Shown: one piece after another, positions 1 through 11,099 of the stretch
Layout: every line of letters begins with the position of its first letter
Position numbering within the stretch: the stretch's first letter is position 1
NCBI GenBank assembly: GCA_963682175.1
Contig: OY821782.1
Coordinates: forward strand, 30,153,741-30,217,740
From: Triglochin maritima
Taxonomy: Eukaryota; Streptophyta; Magnoliopsida; Alismatales; Juncaginaceae
Reading direction: 5' to 3'
Length of the DNA stretch: 64,000 nucleotides
Program-made: the position numbers and the translations under genes
Notes under the pieces: model-generated
Database searches by the model: none
What the model was told of the DNA's origin: nothing
Seen by the model: the letters and a program-made list of their open reading frames with translations, nothing else

Positions 1-169
1 ATATTTCCTTTTGCATTTTAGTGTAGTTTAGTGTAACAATATCTCTCTCCTTTCTTTTCCACTCGCCTTCGCACAAACTAAAGTCGACAAACCTCCCTTT
101 GGATCGACCCGTATTTGCCACCAGTTCAACGTGGCCGTGCACTTGCGGTTAATTAAAATATATCAATCA
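1..169 (+). mobile_element. 3' end of an Athila-like (Ty3/gypsy) LTR, cut by the window edge
   Basis: The stretch ends in the block typical of all Athila-like LTRs in this window (GACCCGTATTTGCCACC, then GTGCACTTGCGGTT and a terminal ATCAATCA). No primer site follows, so this is either a solo LTR or a 3' LTR. It abuts the LINE ORF1 remnant at 170, which suggests insertion into that LINE. The start lies outside the window. Confidence 0.85.
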
Positions 170-180
170 CGCCACCGTTG

Positions 181-1123
181 CTATACACACCCTCGAAGTG
201 TTGCTTGCCCTCTCGCCTCTTCCCCACCACAACCCATTTCCTTCTGAGCTTTTCCACGATTTTCAGAATGCTTCACGATGGGCTTACATGGGCATTTCTC
301 TGGCATGTGCCCAAACTCCCTACAATCCCCGTAATAACCCAGACGCCACTCATATTCAATGCTAACCTCTTCCTTGCTGACCCCTTCGAGTTGGACATCG
401 TTGGATGTTGGGTAATTGAACTCTTTATCCACCTCCACACATACCCGTGCATAAGCTAATTTTCTCCCCAATGCTGTGTTGTCATCCATGTATAATGGCC
501 TCCTAAGGACACTAGCTATCGTGCTTAAGTTTTAAGCCGACCAAAACTGCAAATCCAAGCCGGGAAAGCGAACCCAAATGGGTACAAAAGTTATGTCTGC
601 CTTTCTCATCACCGTCTCTGGTGCCCAGCTTTGCACTACCAATGGTGACCCCTTCACGAACCAAGGCCCGTTATGAAGCACATGACACTTATCGTCCTCC
701 AAGGTGAAACAAAAGAGAAGGAAGCCCCGTTGCCAGCGTATAACCTCCAGAAATGCCCCACAACTTCGGCAAGTGCTTTTCAAGTGTTGGGAGATGAGGT
801 CTGAAATCAACAAAATAGCCCACTAATACCTTGTCCTATCTCTTCAATGCATCAATCACTTGATGCCTTGAGCACACCGCCAACCTCGCACCATCCTTCC
901 TTGCCTGTCCTACAAACTTCAAAGTCGTGGAGGCCCTTGGTCCATCAAGGAATAAATCAGACCACTTCCGTTGCTTGGGCCCTTCCCCCTCCAGAAATGG
1001 GTCTCGAGGAACTTCCTCTTCAAGTGCACCCAAATGACTTGGTTTGGCCGATTGTTGGGGCTCTTGAGCGCCACTCCCTCCAACCGGTGATGTAACTTTG
1101 ATTAAGCGCTTCTCACGCTCCAT
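181..1123 (-). pseudogene. LINE (L1-type) ORF1 remnant: DUF4283 plus degenerate zinc knuckle
   Basis: Read on the minus strand, three consecutive ORF pieces (1123-836, 813-532, 489-181) follow the order of plant L1 ORF1 proteins. These are RNA-binding, gag-like proteins. The first piece has a W-S-D-L-F motif and the second the DUF4283 core (LHNGPWFVKGSPLVVQSW, then PIWVRFPGL). The third has a zinc knuckle, CREFGHMPEKC, in which the first Cys of CX2CX4HX4C is replaced by Tyr. Stops and frame changes separate the pieces, so it is dead. The 3' part is cut off at about 170 by the Athila-like LTR. It lies in opposite orientation to the LINE at 2900-11099, so the two are separate copies. Confidence 0.8.
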
Positions 1124-1329
1124 TTTGAGTAGAAAATGAGAATGTTTGGTAAAAAATGGTAGGGACGACCAAGGAAAACCTTAGAAACCCCAATGCTTCC
1201 CCAGAGCTTCTCTATCCTACTTTTTCACTTTCTCCACCTGTATGGTGCATGACCTCGATGTCATTCATCTACTCTTTTGCTTTGAGTTTTAATGTCCAAA
1301 TTGTCTTAAAGAGTGGAATATGATCACTT
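1124..1329 (-). other. LINE 5' flank followed by a scrap of Athila-like leader
   Basis: No gene is seen. Bases 1124-1250 are the probable 5' UTR of the LINE remnant. Around 1270-1315 the sequence (CTTTTGCTTTGAGTTTTA and following) matches the leader of the minus-strand Athila-like element at 59450-59490, so a small piece of an older Athila-like element appears to remain here. Confidence 0.45.
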
Positions 1330-2075
1330 CAAATTGATTCTGAAAATATTATGATGCATGTATTGAGTGTACAAGGAGATTAACACAAACTGAAGCAAAG
1401 CATGAAGCAAAATCTGAAAATTCAAAGTCACAATCCGTACCACGGAAATTGGAATCCCACTTTCGGTCGACCGTTTTGTGAATGTATTCGAACTTAATGT
1501 GACCAACTAACAGTGTGACGAAATCTGTTAACGGCGTTTGAGGAAGGTGCACCCAAGCAATTAGTTAGATTAGTGGGCATTCTGGAGCAATAAAAAAATA
1601 CACGTGTAAAGGCTTAATAAACCACTTTTGGAGGTGCACCAAAGCAAAAACTCCATTCTTAAATACTAAGATTTTATCAACTTGACTTTACATTATTATT
1701 CTTGCTCTTATATATATTGCTATTGTTATCAATATCAAAGACGGAGGAGATGTCAGAATAAGCTCATAGTTTTGATAAATGACAACAAATTATTGTTTTA
1801 ATTCCAGGTTGTGTAAGGATTAATCTGCAAATATCACAATATATCAAATATGTAGGTACCTATATGCAAAAAAGCAAATAAATTATATTACGGGCCGACA
1901 ACTGCAATTTACCACAATTCAAATTTAAATTCTCTTCAAAAGGCAAAGATAATGTACATCAATCAACATCAATAGTCAAAGAATATAATCTAGTCAAGAT
2001 GTTGTAATTCCTGTGTTTGATGTAAAGGGTTGTATAGGATAACAAGTGATTTATGTAGAGGGAGGGAATTTCAGT
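1330..2075 (+). mobile_element. Decayed Sirevirus-like copia sequence, non-coding part
   Basis: AT-rich, without a supported gene. It carries one perfect CGGTCGACCG palindrome near 1465-1475, as in the Sirevirus-like LTRs here. Near 1738-1750 a purine-rich AAGACGGAGGAGA runs into TGTCAGAATAAGCTC, which looks like a polypurine tract joined to an LTR start. About 300 bp later gag sequence begins, so internal deletions must have occurred. Assignment rests on these signals and on the gag remnant downstream. Confidence 0.45.
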
Positions 2076-2850
2076 GAGGGAGACATGGCCTGAAAGTTCC
2101 TCCGATCACTCGACAATGAATAGGAAGAGAATGTCATTGCAATTGAAGAAGCACATGACCTTTCCCAACTAAAGATAGAGGATTTAATAGGAAACCTCAT
2201 GGCTTATCGAATCCAAATAAGTTATCGAAAGGAGAAGGAAGCCTCCAAGAAGAACACATCCTTGGCATTGCACGCAAGATCTGATGAACCAAGGAGGAGA
2301 GTGGAGAATGAGGACGTTTAAAACCTTGCCAAAGACTTCTTCAAATTCCTCAAGAAAGAAAAGGGAGAGAAGAAAGAAAGAAGAGGAAGAAGAAGTGAGA
2401 AGATGGAGGGACAAAATGAGAGAAGGAGAGAAAAGGAAAAGAGCAAGAGAAAGGAAAAGGAAAAGGAAAAGGAGGAAGAAGCTCACAAAACAACATGAGA
2501 TGATTCTTCATCATCTTCATCATCCTCCATGCAAAGTAGAAGAGAAGTTGCCCACATGTGCTTCTAACTCTTGCTCATCTAGATTTTATTCTAGTGAAAG
2601 CTTTAGCTTTAATCATTATTCATATACATATGATGAGCTTCAAAATGCATTTCATCAATTAGTTGCACAATATGAGATGATTTGTGATAAGAACAAAAAT
2701 GCTAGAAAACTTATAAATGATCTCGAATGTCAAATTGAAACTATCATGAATGAGAAAAATGAGGTGATTGCTAGACACGACTTTTCTATCAGGAATATAT
2801 GTGAACTTGAACATACAAGAGTTAAAACCCATTCACATACTCACTAGCTT
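2076..2850 (+). pseudogene. Sirevirus-like gag remnant
   Basis: Reading from about 2092 gives KFLRSLDNE, a TAG stop, then LSQLKIEDLIGNLMAYRIQ. This matches the gag of the larger Sirevirus at 17400-17530 (KFLRSL, MEDLIGDLMAYEIQ). A highly basic Lys/Arg/Glu stretch follows. The open stretch 2284-2847 then ends in a helical segment with YDELQNAFHQLVAQYEMICDKNK, parallel to YDDLLDAKHELPEHYEMICHKNK at 18170-18230. No zinc knuckle survives. The TAG replaces the Trp seen in the other copy. The nucleocapsid part has been replaced or has diverged. Confidence 0.7.
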
Positions 2851-2900
2851 CATTGTAGAAGTCATACACCAAATCTCATATCATTTGAACTTCAATAGAC

Positions 2901-5014
2901 GTGAGTTGTAGGCGGATCTTCCGTGCCTGGGCAGGCTACCATTTCGGGGTTGGTGGTGGAATTTCGATGCGAGCAGTAAAGGAGTTTAACGACTGGATTG
3001 ATCGGGAGATGCATTTGGAGGTTCCAACCTCGCATGGTGCATTTACATGGACAAACTCTTCTCAGGGAACCAACCGTATAAAAACTCGGATTGACTATGC
3101 GTTTATTTCCGGGGCATGGTTACACAAGTTCCATGACTCGTCATGCGTCCTCATGGACTGCGAGCTTAGCGACCATTGGACTTGTAGTTCAGGTGGAGGA
3201 CGCAATGATGTGACAAAGGCGTGGTCCAATCAGATTCATTAATGCTTGGTCAAAGCATGATCACTTCTTGGTTGTTGGGTATGATGCATGGAGGTTAGGT
3301 GTGGATGGATCACCTATGCCTCGTCTTGAGCACCGCATGAACCAGACACGTGAAGCACTGACCGCTTGGAGCCGCACCACCTTTGGTTCCTTGGACTCCC
3401 TCATACTGCGTGCTCGAGCTGAGTTAGAAATTGCAAGATCAGAGGTGGATAGCCATCAGGATGATCCTAGACGCCATGAGGCGGCGCGTCTCGCGCAAGA
3501 AAACTTATGAGAAGCTCTGATCTTTGAAGAATTTCTCACTAGACAGTGATCTCGTGTTCATTTGCTGACCGAGGGTGACTCCAATACCACCTTCTTTCAT
3601 GCTTCTGTCAAGGCACGTCGTGCAGTGAATACTATCTGAGTGGTGGAGGTGGACGGTGTGCGTCTCGAGGGCGATGATGCCATTTGAGATGGTTTCCGAC
3701 GCCATTTTGCTAACCTTTTATCTAATAATGTGCAAGTCCTCCTTCTTGATCCAAGTCTCATGCTTCTGAGGCTTACTGAGGCCGAACGTGCCCTGTTTGA
3801 TGCCCCAACCACCATGGAGGAACTTGAGCACGTGGTTTTTTACACGAACATGGACAAGGCACAGGGTCCCGATGGCTTCAACGCCATGTTCTTCCGGTCA
3901 GCGTGGGTAGTCATCAAGCATGATGTTTTTGGTGCAGTTTGTGCCTTTATGGTTGTCAAGGGCATGCACAAGCAATTCAACAAAATGAGTATTACACTTA
4001 TCCCGAAGAAGAAGCAACCCCAATCCTTGAATGATTATCGGCCCCTCGCTCAGCAACCTGATCTATCACTTCATCACAAAGATTCTTGCAAACAGATTGA
4101 AAAGGGTTCTTCGACCTCCGGAAGGCGTATGATTCTATCTCCTGGGACTTTGTGCTACATGTGCTCGAGGGTTATGGATTCTTAGACACGTTGTGTAAAT
4201 GGATCAGAATGTGCGTCTGCATCCCTTCGTAGTCTCTATTAATGGATCTTTCTCGGAGTCGTTTTTGGCAAGTAATGGGTAAAGCAGGGGGACCCGATCG
4301 TGCCTTATCTCTACACACTCCACATGGAAATTCCGAGTGCATCATTTTGCAAGTTTGTCCGGGATGGCACGCTTGAGCCTATGTTCATGGGGGAGGACCT
4401 ATTGTTGACTGATGATCCGATTGTATTTGCGAAGGCTACCAGGAGGAATGTGGAGGTTGTCCGACACATTATGGAATCCTTTGTACATCAGTCTGGCTTG
4501 CGTTTAAATTATGATAAAAGTCAATTGTTCTTTGGAGGCACGATTTGTGCGAAATCATGGATAGTTGCTTACCTTGGCATGCATGAAGCAGATCTACTCA
4601 TCACCTATCTAGGGCTCCTACTTTTCTCTTCACGTATTTCGAAGCAGGTTTGTGCACAACTAATCGAGAAGGTCTGAGGGTGTCTTGGCACATGGAAGAA
4701 TGCCTTACTCTTCATGGAGGGTTGGGTGGAGCTTGTGTGTTCGGTTCTTGCTTCCTTTAGCATCTATAAGAGCTCGTCCTTCCTGGTCGCACGTAAGGAG
4801 CTTCATAAGATAGAAAATATTATGTGCCACTTCATTTGGGGTCATGGCTAGGCAAAATCAGTAGTGATAGTTTCTTGGCAAGATTGTTGCTTACCTCGAG
4901 AAGCCTTGGATCTAGGTATTTGCAACCTAATAAGGTGGAACAACGCTAGGATGGATTTCCTCTTCTGGATCTTAATCTCATATGATGATTCGCTTTGGGC
5001 CAGGTGGATACGGA
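2901..5014 (+). pseudogene. LINE ORF2, first part: endonuclease C-terminus and reverse transcriptase
   Basis: The pieces in order are the end of the endonuclease/exonuclease/phosphatase fold (FTWTNSSQGTNRIKTRIDYAF, then the catalytic SDHW at about 3165-3180), and the linker with W-to-FGSLDSL spacing (3268-3510). RT follows with MDKAQGPDGFNAMFFRSAW and MSITLIPKKKQ..NDYRPL (3850-4045), and a region with LLTDDPIVFAKA (4400-4435) where the family has the FADD catalytic box, here altered to LTDD. Stops and frameshifts occur near 3510, 3640, 4050, 4185 and 4680, so no enzyme can be made. The reading continues after the solo LTR at 8372. Confidence 0.85.
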
Positions 5015-5684
5015 GAAAGTGTATGATCTACTAGACCCTAAAGTTAGTCTAAATGGGGGGGGGGGTGAATAGACTAATTAAGGTTGTTTAACAAACTATG
5101 CCAAATTAAAAGCTAAGACAATTAATATGAAGGAGAGAACAACAAACCACAGCTCCGGATGTATAGAGGTTTGGATCCAACCATCGGATCCTAGTCCTCT
5201 CTTACGAATTGCTCTTACTCGAGCAACTTTGCGTCCTCCACTAATACGATCTCCGTTGCGGGCCAAGATCACGCCTTTACACCACAAGCTTTGCGAACAC
5301 CCTCGCCTAGCTTGGACCACCTTCTCACAATTCGAGAAGAGCTTCACTCCGGAAGTTTAGTACAACTCTTGAAGACTTAACTTCAGCAACTAATCTTAAG
5401 GACTTGAAATAGATGATGCAATCAAAGGATGGTGATTTCAAGTGAAGAGGTGTAAGCACAAGTGTTTAGAGCAAATATGAGAGTAGTAGTGAGATTTGAG
5501 CTTGGAGAAAGATTGCTAATCTTAGATGAGTGTTCTCAGCTCTATTTATAAGCTCTAAACTAGTTCTAGCCATTGGGATTGAAATGGTAAGAAGTTGTGC
5601 AAGAAAACACAAGTCAGGAAGTGACAGGACACATTTCAGGACCCGAACGGTCTCCCGGATCGAGTTACTCGGTCGATCGGAATG

Positions 5685-7240
5685 TGATTGACATCATTTC
5701 ATGCATATCTTTGTGTCTTATTTCCATTATCTTTCACCCAAACAATTCTATGTAACGAGTTTAATGTTTATTTTTCAGGAATAAGTAGGCTTGAGACGGA
5801 GAGACTATAAATGGACCTAATAGCAGGGAAAAGGACTAAGTTGAGAGACTCGAGGACTAAGATGCAAGATTGAAGGACCTGAATGCAAGATCGAAGGACC
5901 AATAAGCAAACAAGAATACTCCACACCATCATGGGGAGTATGTTGGCAATTCTATTTGGGTCGGAGCTCCAGCAAGTGAAGTGGATGCATCAAAGACAAC
6001 AAAGACATCCAGAAACGCCTACACGAAACAACGGCCGGATCCAAACAATATAGACCGCCAATTGGCGGTCTGTTTTGATCCGGATCCGCTAAGATTTCAT
6101 AGGGTCGCGTATTAGTGTGTATTTAGTCTATTTCTGGTATTTGTTTAGTCCCATACCGGGGGATTGTCCCGGATTACCTTTTTCTATGGCTATAAATAGA
6201 ACTCTCCATCCTCTCTTGTACCCCATCTCTCTCTTGGTGGTCATCCTCTCTACTAGGAGTAAAAGCCTTGAAGCAAAAACCCCTGGTGGAGAGAGGCTAC
6301 TTGTAATTGAGTGAGTAATAATAGATGTTTTCCTTTAGTTATGTTGTTTCTTTCTTAGTTTAATTTCCTTTCATATGCTTGCATGATTCTTTAGTTTTAT
6401 GTCCTTTTAGCTTCTTTAATATTTCTTGCTTGCTTAGTTTAATTTCATTTCAGTAGAATGTTTCATTTTAATGTAGGTTGTAATGTAATGATTAGTGAGT
6501 AGTTCCATCCCCATTTGAGGGGGTGGAGAAATATGTGATATGATCATGTGGTTATTAGGTGTGTATTATCTTAAACCCTTGAGCCTTATATGATTTCCAT
6601 AACCATTTAATGTGATTTCACTCTTGTCTTTGATATACTAATGCTCTTGAATGAAGCTTAGCTTATGCTTAGATTAGTGGACCTATTTTATGGGGAATGG
6701 TAAGGTGAGGATATGCATGGAATTGATGAAGGAAACATGATTTGTAGTTGCATGTACTCTTGTTGTCTTTACCTTGGTTAATGTCTTGTATGTTTTAATG
6801 ATTGTGTAAATCTTATTTCACGTGGAGGCATAGTGAGGGTTTGGTCTTTATACATGAGTTCATTTAGCTTCCTTCCAATTATTGTCTTGTATGTTTAATG
6901 ATATTGTGTTATCTTAATTCATGTGGAGGCAAAGTTGGATGTAATTTTATGATTTTCATGCACTACATATTTTGATGAGCTTAATTGAACACACAGACAC
7001 ACATACACATATCTTTGTATTCACACTCTTTTCTCTACCCCCTATGGGGTTTACTTTTATTGCTTATTGTCCATTTCCTTTTGCATCGTAGTGTAGTTTG
7101 ATCGCAACTCCTTTCTGTCCTATCTTTCCCACTCGCCTTCGAACAAACTAAAGTCGACACACCTCCCTGTGGATCGACCCGTATTTGCCACCGCTTCAAC
7201 GCGGCCGTGCACTTGTGGTTATAATTAAAACGTTCAATCA
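5685..7240 (+). mobile_element. Solo Athila-like LTR nested in the Sirevirus LTR
   Basis: It begins TGATTGACATCATTTCATGC and ends CGTTCAATCA, with a perfect duplication gaatg at 5680-5684 and 7241-7245. Length 1556 bp. It holds the perfect 20-bp palindrome AGACCGCCAATTGGCGGTCT at 6052-6071 and a TATA box (CTATAAATAG, about 6190). No primer site or internal region is present, so it is a solo LTR. Confidence 0.95.
6052..6071. repeat. Perfect 20-bp palindrome of Athila-like LTRs
   Basis: AGACCGCCAATTGGCGGTCT is self-complementary over its whole length. It lies about 120 bp upstream of the TATA box. Equivalent sites occur at 35626-35643, 37702-37719, 44514-44531, 53596-53613, 53617-53634 and 60852-60869. 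Confidence 0.9.
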
Positions 7241-8371
7241 GAATGCAACAGTACAAGATTCGGTCGAGCAAAGATGCAAACGGTTGGTCCAAATTGGCTA
7301 GAACTTAAGTGATTAGTCGAACGGTTTGGATCACCAGTTCGACCGAAAACGACCTGTAGGACTGGATCTAGAAAAGATGGAAGTATCGGTCGACCGTGAA
7401 GAGAGTTTCGGTCGACCATTTGACGTGTTGGATTTTAGATAAGATAAAATCAGATGCAATCGGTCGAATAGAATGAATTAATGGTTCGACCGAAAACTCC
7501 CAGTAAAAATGGGTCTGGGAAGTTTTCAAGTTTCGGTCGACCGTTAAAGAACTTTCGGTCGACCGAAAGATCAAATCCAAAAGAGGGGTTAGGTGAGAAA
7601 TGTGTATACGACTGTTGGAGTATACGACAAGTATAACGGTCATATTTAATACGAATACGGAAATGCAATCGGTCGAACAAAAACTATGTTTCGGTCGACC
7701 GAAAGTCTCACTAACCAGGACACGTGTCGACAACTGATAGACTGAAGGATTTGTATAGGATGAACTAAGTCCTATCACTCGACAAGGTGAGACGGTCAAA
7801 CAAAACAAGTATTTCGGTCGACTGAATTCATACAGTCAAAGTAGATTGAAGAAACGGTAGAACAAAATGGAGAAGCCGTCGACCGATTTCAGACAGGGAA
7901 AATAAATTGAAGGTTTGGTTGAACTGGAAACAACAGTCGGTCGACCAATTTGGACTGAAATAAGCTTCCTGGGATAGTCTGTTGAAATTCGGTCGAACCA
8001 AATGGTTCTACCGGTCGACCATTTGAATGCAGATTTCCTGTTCTAGATTTCTAATGAGTTTCGATGATTTTCTATTGAAGTCTAAGATAGTTGGAATGTT
8101 GTGTGAGACTTCTATAGGTTTTCTAAGTACCATGCTATGCAATGAATCAAAGATTTCAAGTGCCAAGTTACATTCGTAACCTAAATACATAGAATTTAAA
8201 CCTAGCTACTCCTCCATCTTCATTTCTCAATTTAACTCAAACTTGATTCCTGAAATGTTAGATAATACAAGTATATGCAAGCAATGATCTTTTAATTGAC
8301 ATGTGTTTATTGATATGTTGATTAATTATCAAAACGGATTAACGATTATTAGCCAAAAAACCAACAGAAAG

Positions 8372-8592
8372 TACTTATACGGCAATAGTATTTGGGTGGC
8401 GCGTCCACCGACGTTGTGCTTATGGAGTTGGCGTGGCATCCTCCGGGTTCGTGTGGTTGTCCATGAAAACTTTTGCCATCATATTGGAACCGGTGAGTCA
8501 GTGCATTTCGATGAAGATCCCTGGTTAGGCCGCTCACTCCTATGTGAGGAGTTTGGGGAGCGTCTGGGTATGACATAGGCAATCTTGGGAAA
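8372..8592 (+). pseudogene. LINE ORF2 fragment between two insertions
   Basis: After the solo LTR the LINE reading resumes with a Trp-rich stretch followed by HHIGTGESVHFDEDPWLG. This is the post-RT segment of plant L1 ORF2, which usually reads G-x-G-x-x-x-x-F-W-x-D-x-W. It reaches a stop near 8575 and is cut at about 8597 by the next insertion. Only about 70 codons remain. Confidence 0.65.
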
Positions 8593-8597
8593 TTTGT

Positions 8598-10075
8598 AAC
8601 GTCCCGAAAACAGCAGAAAATTTTAACACAAGAATCGCAATGACATAACCCCAAAAGAGCGGGAACGTTACTCATAAAATAACCATAAGGTGCACCATTA
8701 CCTAGAAGTTTCAAAAGGTATGATTACATCAGTACACGAAGAAGAAAAACAAGTAATCGTACTACCTCAAAAAGAGACTGAAGGATCTAATCCCAGAGTG
8801 CGCTCGTCCTCCGTCACCACCGAGCAACACCTACTGAGGTCTTGAAATGCAAACATGAAATAATGCCTGAGTTTCCATAAGAAAAACCCGTATACCAAGT
8901 CCACCTACATACATGTGCAACTACAGTCCAATTAACCTATCATACTAGTGTCCATGGCAAACATGAGTGCAAAATAAAACCTTTCCCCCTCCAGGGTGAA
9001 AAAGGCATCAGTCCAACCAACAATAACAGGTTTCCCGAGGAAACCTAGTGCAGACACATGTGGTCTTATGCAGAGTACGCGACACACCCCTACTCGCAAC
9101 TATATAATCATGAGGGTTCGGAGAGGATCGCGCGTACTTCCACGTAATAGATACGGATATGATTTCCAGCCACTCACACACGTTGTACTCTTCGTATTGC
9201 TAACACAAGCTACGGGCACTCACAGAAGTTGTACTCCCTGAAATGCTATCACAAGTTGAAAATAGGGGTCGTTCACACAAGCTGACACTAATTCCGGAAT
9301 AGCAAAGGGGCCATGTTCGACCAAAAATAACAGGAGCAAGACACGTTTTTCCAAAAATTCCACCGGCCAAACCTATAAGTGTTGATCGAATGCTACTAAG
9401 GTACACTTAAGCTACGAGTCGAACAATAATCTCTGGGTGGTTGACCGTTTAGATGATCTTGACCCGAATATACTAATCAATCAAAACCAGTCGACCGCCC
9501 AGAAGGCATCGTTACACCGTTGTTAGGCGAAACCTCACATTTACTCTATAGCTGGTTGACCGCCAAAGGCATTCGGTCGACCGTTCCATGACGGACACTT
9601 GTCTGTCTATGATCACCGATGGCACCTCCGGCCTCCATCAATGCCCATAACTCTCACACACCTTGCGCGAGTAAAACTCTAGAACTTTGCATACATTTCT
9701 TGCGATCTCCGACGAGACCACGACGTGTAATCACCTCATTTGCCTTGCACCTCACCGACGACACATGCCTCAGCTCCGCTCTACTGCCTTGCCCGTGCTC
9801 CAACTGTCTCCTCCGGTCATCGGTGCTCGTGGAACTGAGGGAGACAAGGATGGACGAGTGAGAGGGAGAAGAATACTTTGTGAGAGAAGAAGAAAGTAGA
9901 AGTGGTGTGGGTGCATCCTCTTATAGCCGACCTAGCTACACCCAACCCATACTCCCATCTTCTCACCATACACACCATACCTCTCTCCAAACCCCCACCA
10001 TACCTCCAAGGACAAACTCCCAAGCACTCCCATAATTAAGCTTAGATCCCTAATTAGGGTTAGGATCTAAAAATA
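8598..10075. mobile_element. Unclassified 1.48-kb insertion with LTR-like features
   Basis: It splits the LINE between two copies of tttgt (8593-8597 and 10076-10080), so it is an insertion. The left edge reads (TGT)AACGTCCCGAAAA, similar to the TGTAAC..CCC starts of many plant gypsy LTRs. A TATA-like CTTATAGCC lies near 9920. Palindromic GGTCGACCG-type motifs cluster at 9430-9595. However, no TG...CA pair fits a 5-bp duplication. It is most likely a solo LTR of another gypsy family, possibly with an altered end. No coding capacity is supported. Confidence 0.5.
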
Positions 10076-10080
10076 TTTGT

Positions 10081-10506
10081 GTGTCATCTTTTATTTACGT
10101 TGGGCAATGGGTTCTTTCATTACCACGCTCGTGGCAGATGGAGCAGCTCTGGGACCAGATCAAGGCCATCACGCCTAGCCAGGAAGCGAAAATCTTGACA
10201 TGGGATGGTGGAACAATCGGGCACAAGTTCTCGATGAAACATGCTTGGGCGCTTATATCGACTCCTTCCCCTTCAGTTGCATGGGACCACTTCATTTGGC
10301 ATAAGAATCATGTTCCCAAGCATGCTATGACATTGTGGAGGGCAGCTCGTGGTCGGCTACTGACCGATGACTTGATGAAGAAGCGCAATATGAGAATTAT
10401 GGGCTGCCCAGTTTGCCCTCTTTGTGAGCGTGAGAAGGAAACAAACAACCACATCCTACTAGGTTGTGAATATGCGAGACGTGTATGGGCGGAAATCTAC
10501 TCTTAG
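10081..10506 (+). pseudogene. LINE ORF2 C-terminus: zf-RVT domain
   Basis: The ORF carries the reverse-transcriptase-associated zinc-binding domain found at the C-terminus of plant L1 ORF2 proteins. It reads W-D-H-F-I-W, then VPKHAMTLWRA..GRLLT, then a CPVCPLCEREKETNNHILLGC cluster and ARRVW. The Cys/His ligands (C, C, H, C) are intact. It ends at a TAG at 10504-10506. In-frame continuity with the upstream LINE is broken by the insertion at 8598-10075. Confidence 0.85.
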
Positions 10507-11099
10507 TTGCAGTTGAGTGCCAGTTATGAGAACACCATAGTGGATGAGAGTGCACGACTTAGACGAGACTTACTGAACCGAACGAAGTTTATGAGGCTAG
10601 GGTGTGTATCACGTTCACAACTACGATTCATGTAATTTGGGCGGAATGGAAGTCACGAACCTTTGTGGTGACAAAAGAGGTTACAAGGATATTTCCATGG
10701 GTGTTTTGTAGGTCATGCAAATCTGTGGACTGTGGGTTAGGAAGGCTGCTGAGGATCCAGATTTTTGCATTTTGTTAGAGGCTTTGGTCATAGTGTGTAT
10801 CCCTACAGATGTTTGCTGCTATCTTTGATGTATTAGTAGGATGAGTGCTCGGTAAATGCTCTGATTTAGGGCCACGGAGTGGTGACGAGGAGGGGATTCA
10901 GGGATCACTACTCTATAGCCAACACTTGGGTTGCATTAGCGTGGCCTTTTATGTCGTTGATTCTTTCTGTGTCGTTTGTTTGCTGAGATTTTAGTTAGTT
11001 GTCTTTAATTCGATGTATCTATATATTACAGAGCATGAATTCACATTTACAAAATAAAATTTGGAGGGAAACCTCCCTTTTTCGTGCCAAGAAAAAAAA
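10507..11099 (+). other. LINE 3' UTR with terminal hairpin and A-tail
   Basis: No ORF is seen. The 3' UTR runs to an A8 tract at 11092-11099. At 11063-11076 a stem GGAGG/CCTCC closes a GAAA loop, about 15 nt before the tail. In several LINE families a 3'-terminal hairpin is what the element's RT recognises. Whether this one serves that role is inference. Confidence 0.6.

Larger units (their letters stand above)
5020..8366 (-). mobile_element. Solo Sirevirus-like copia LTR (minus) holding a nested LTR
   Basis: On the minus strand it starts TGTTGGTTTTTTGGC and ends ATCATACA. It is flanked by a perfect 5-bp duplication, gaaag at 5015-5019 and 8367-8371. There is no internal region, so it is a solo LTR left by LTR-LTR recombination. 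Without the nested LTR it is about 1.79 kb. A TATA box (TATAAATAGAGCTG on the minus strand, about 5537-5550) and many GGTCGACC motifs (about 7255-8030) are present. The 3' part is closely similar to the LTR at 16550-16874. Confidence 0.93.
2900..11099 (+). mobile_element. 5'-truncated L1-type LINE, interrupted by two insertions
   Basis: The LINE begins inside the endonuclease domain, as expected for 5' truncation during target-primed reverse transcription. It continues through RT and a zf-RVT (Cys/His) domain to a 3' UTR ending in an A-run at 11092-11099. It is split by a solo copia LTR (5020-8366) and by an unclassified insertion (8598-10075). I could not find a convincing target-site duplication. 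The left flank is Sirevirus-like and the right flank Athila-like, so one boundary may be rearranged. Confidence 0.8.

Noticed and set aside
2184..2486. Leu/Phe/Ser-rich 100-residue ORF on the minus strand as a membrane protein
   Set aside because: It is the mirror of the Lys/Glu/Arg-rich gag remnant on the plus strand; low-complexity shadow.
5050..5062. G-run as a G-quadruplex regulatory site
   Set aside because: A single run without further G-tracts; homologous LTR ends have a short C/G run that varies in length.
7255..8030. CRISPR-like array from regularly recurring GGTCGACCG motifs
   Set aside because: Repeats are about 10 bp, irregularly spaced and variable, inside a solo LTR of a plant retrotransposon.
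9619..9899. Two overlapping short ORFs as small genes
   Set aside because: They are unrelated to any family I know, have biased composition, and lie in an insertion with LTR-like features; chance ORFs.
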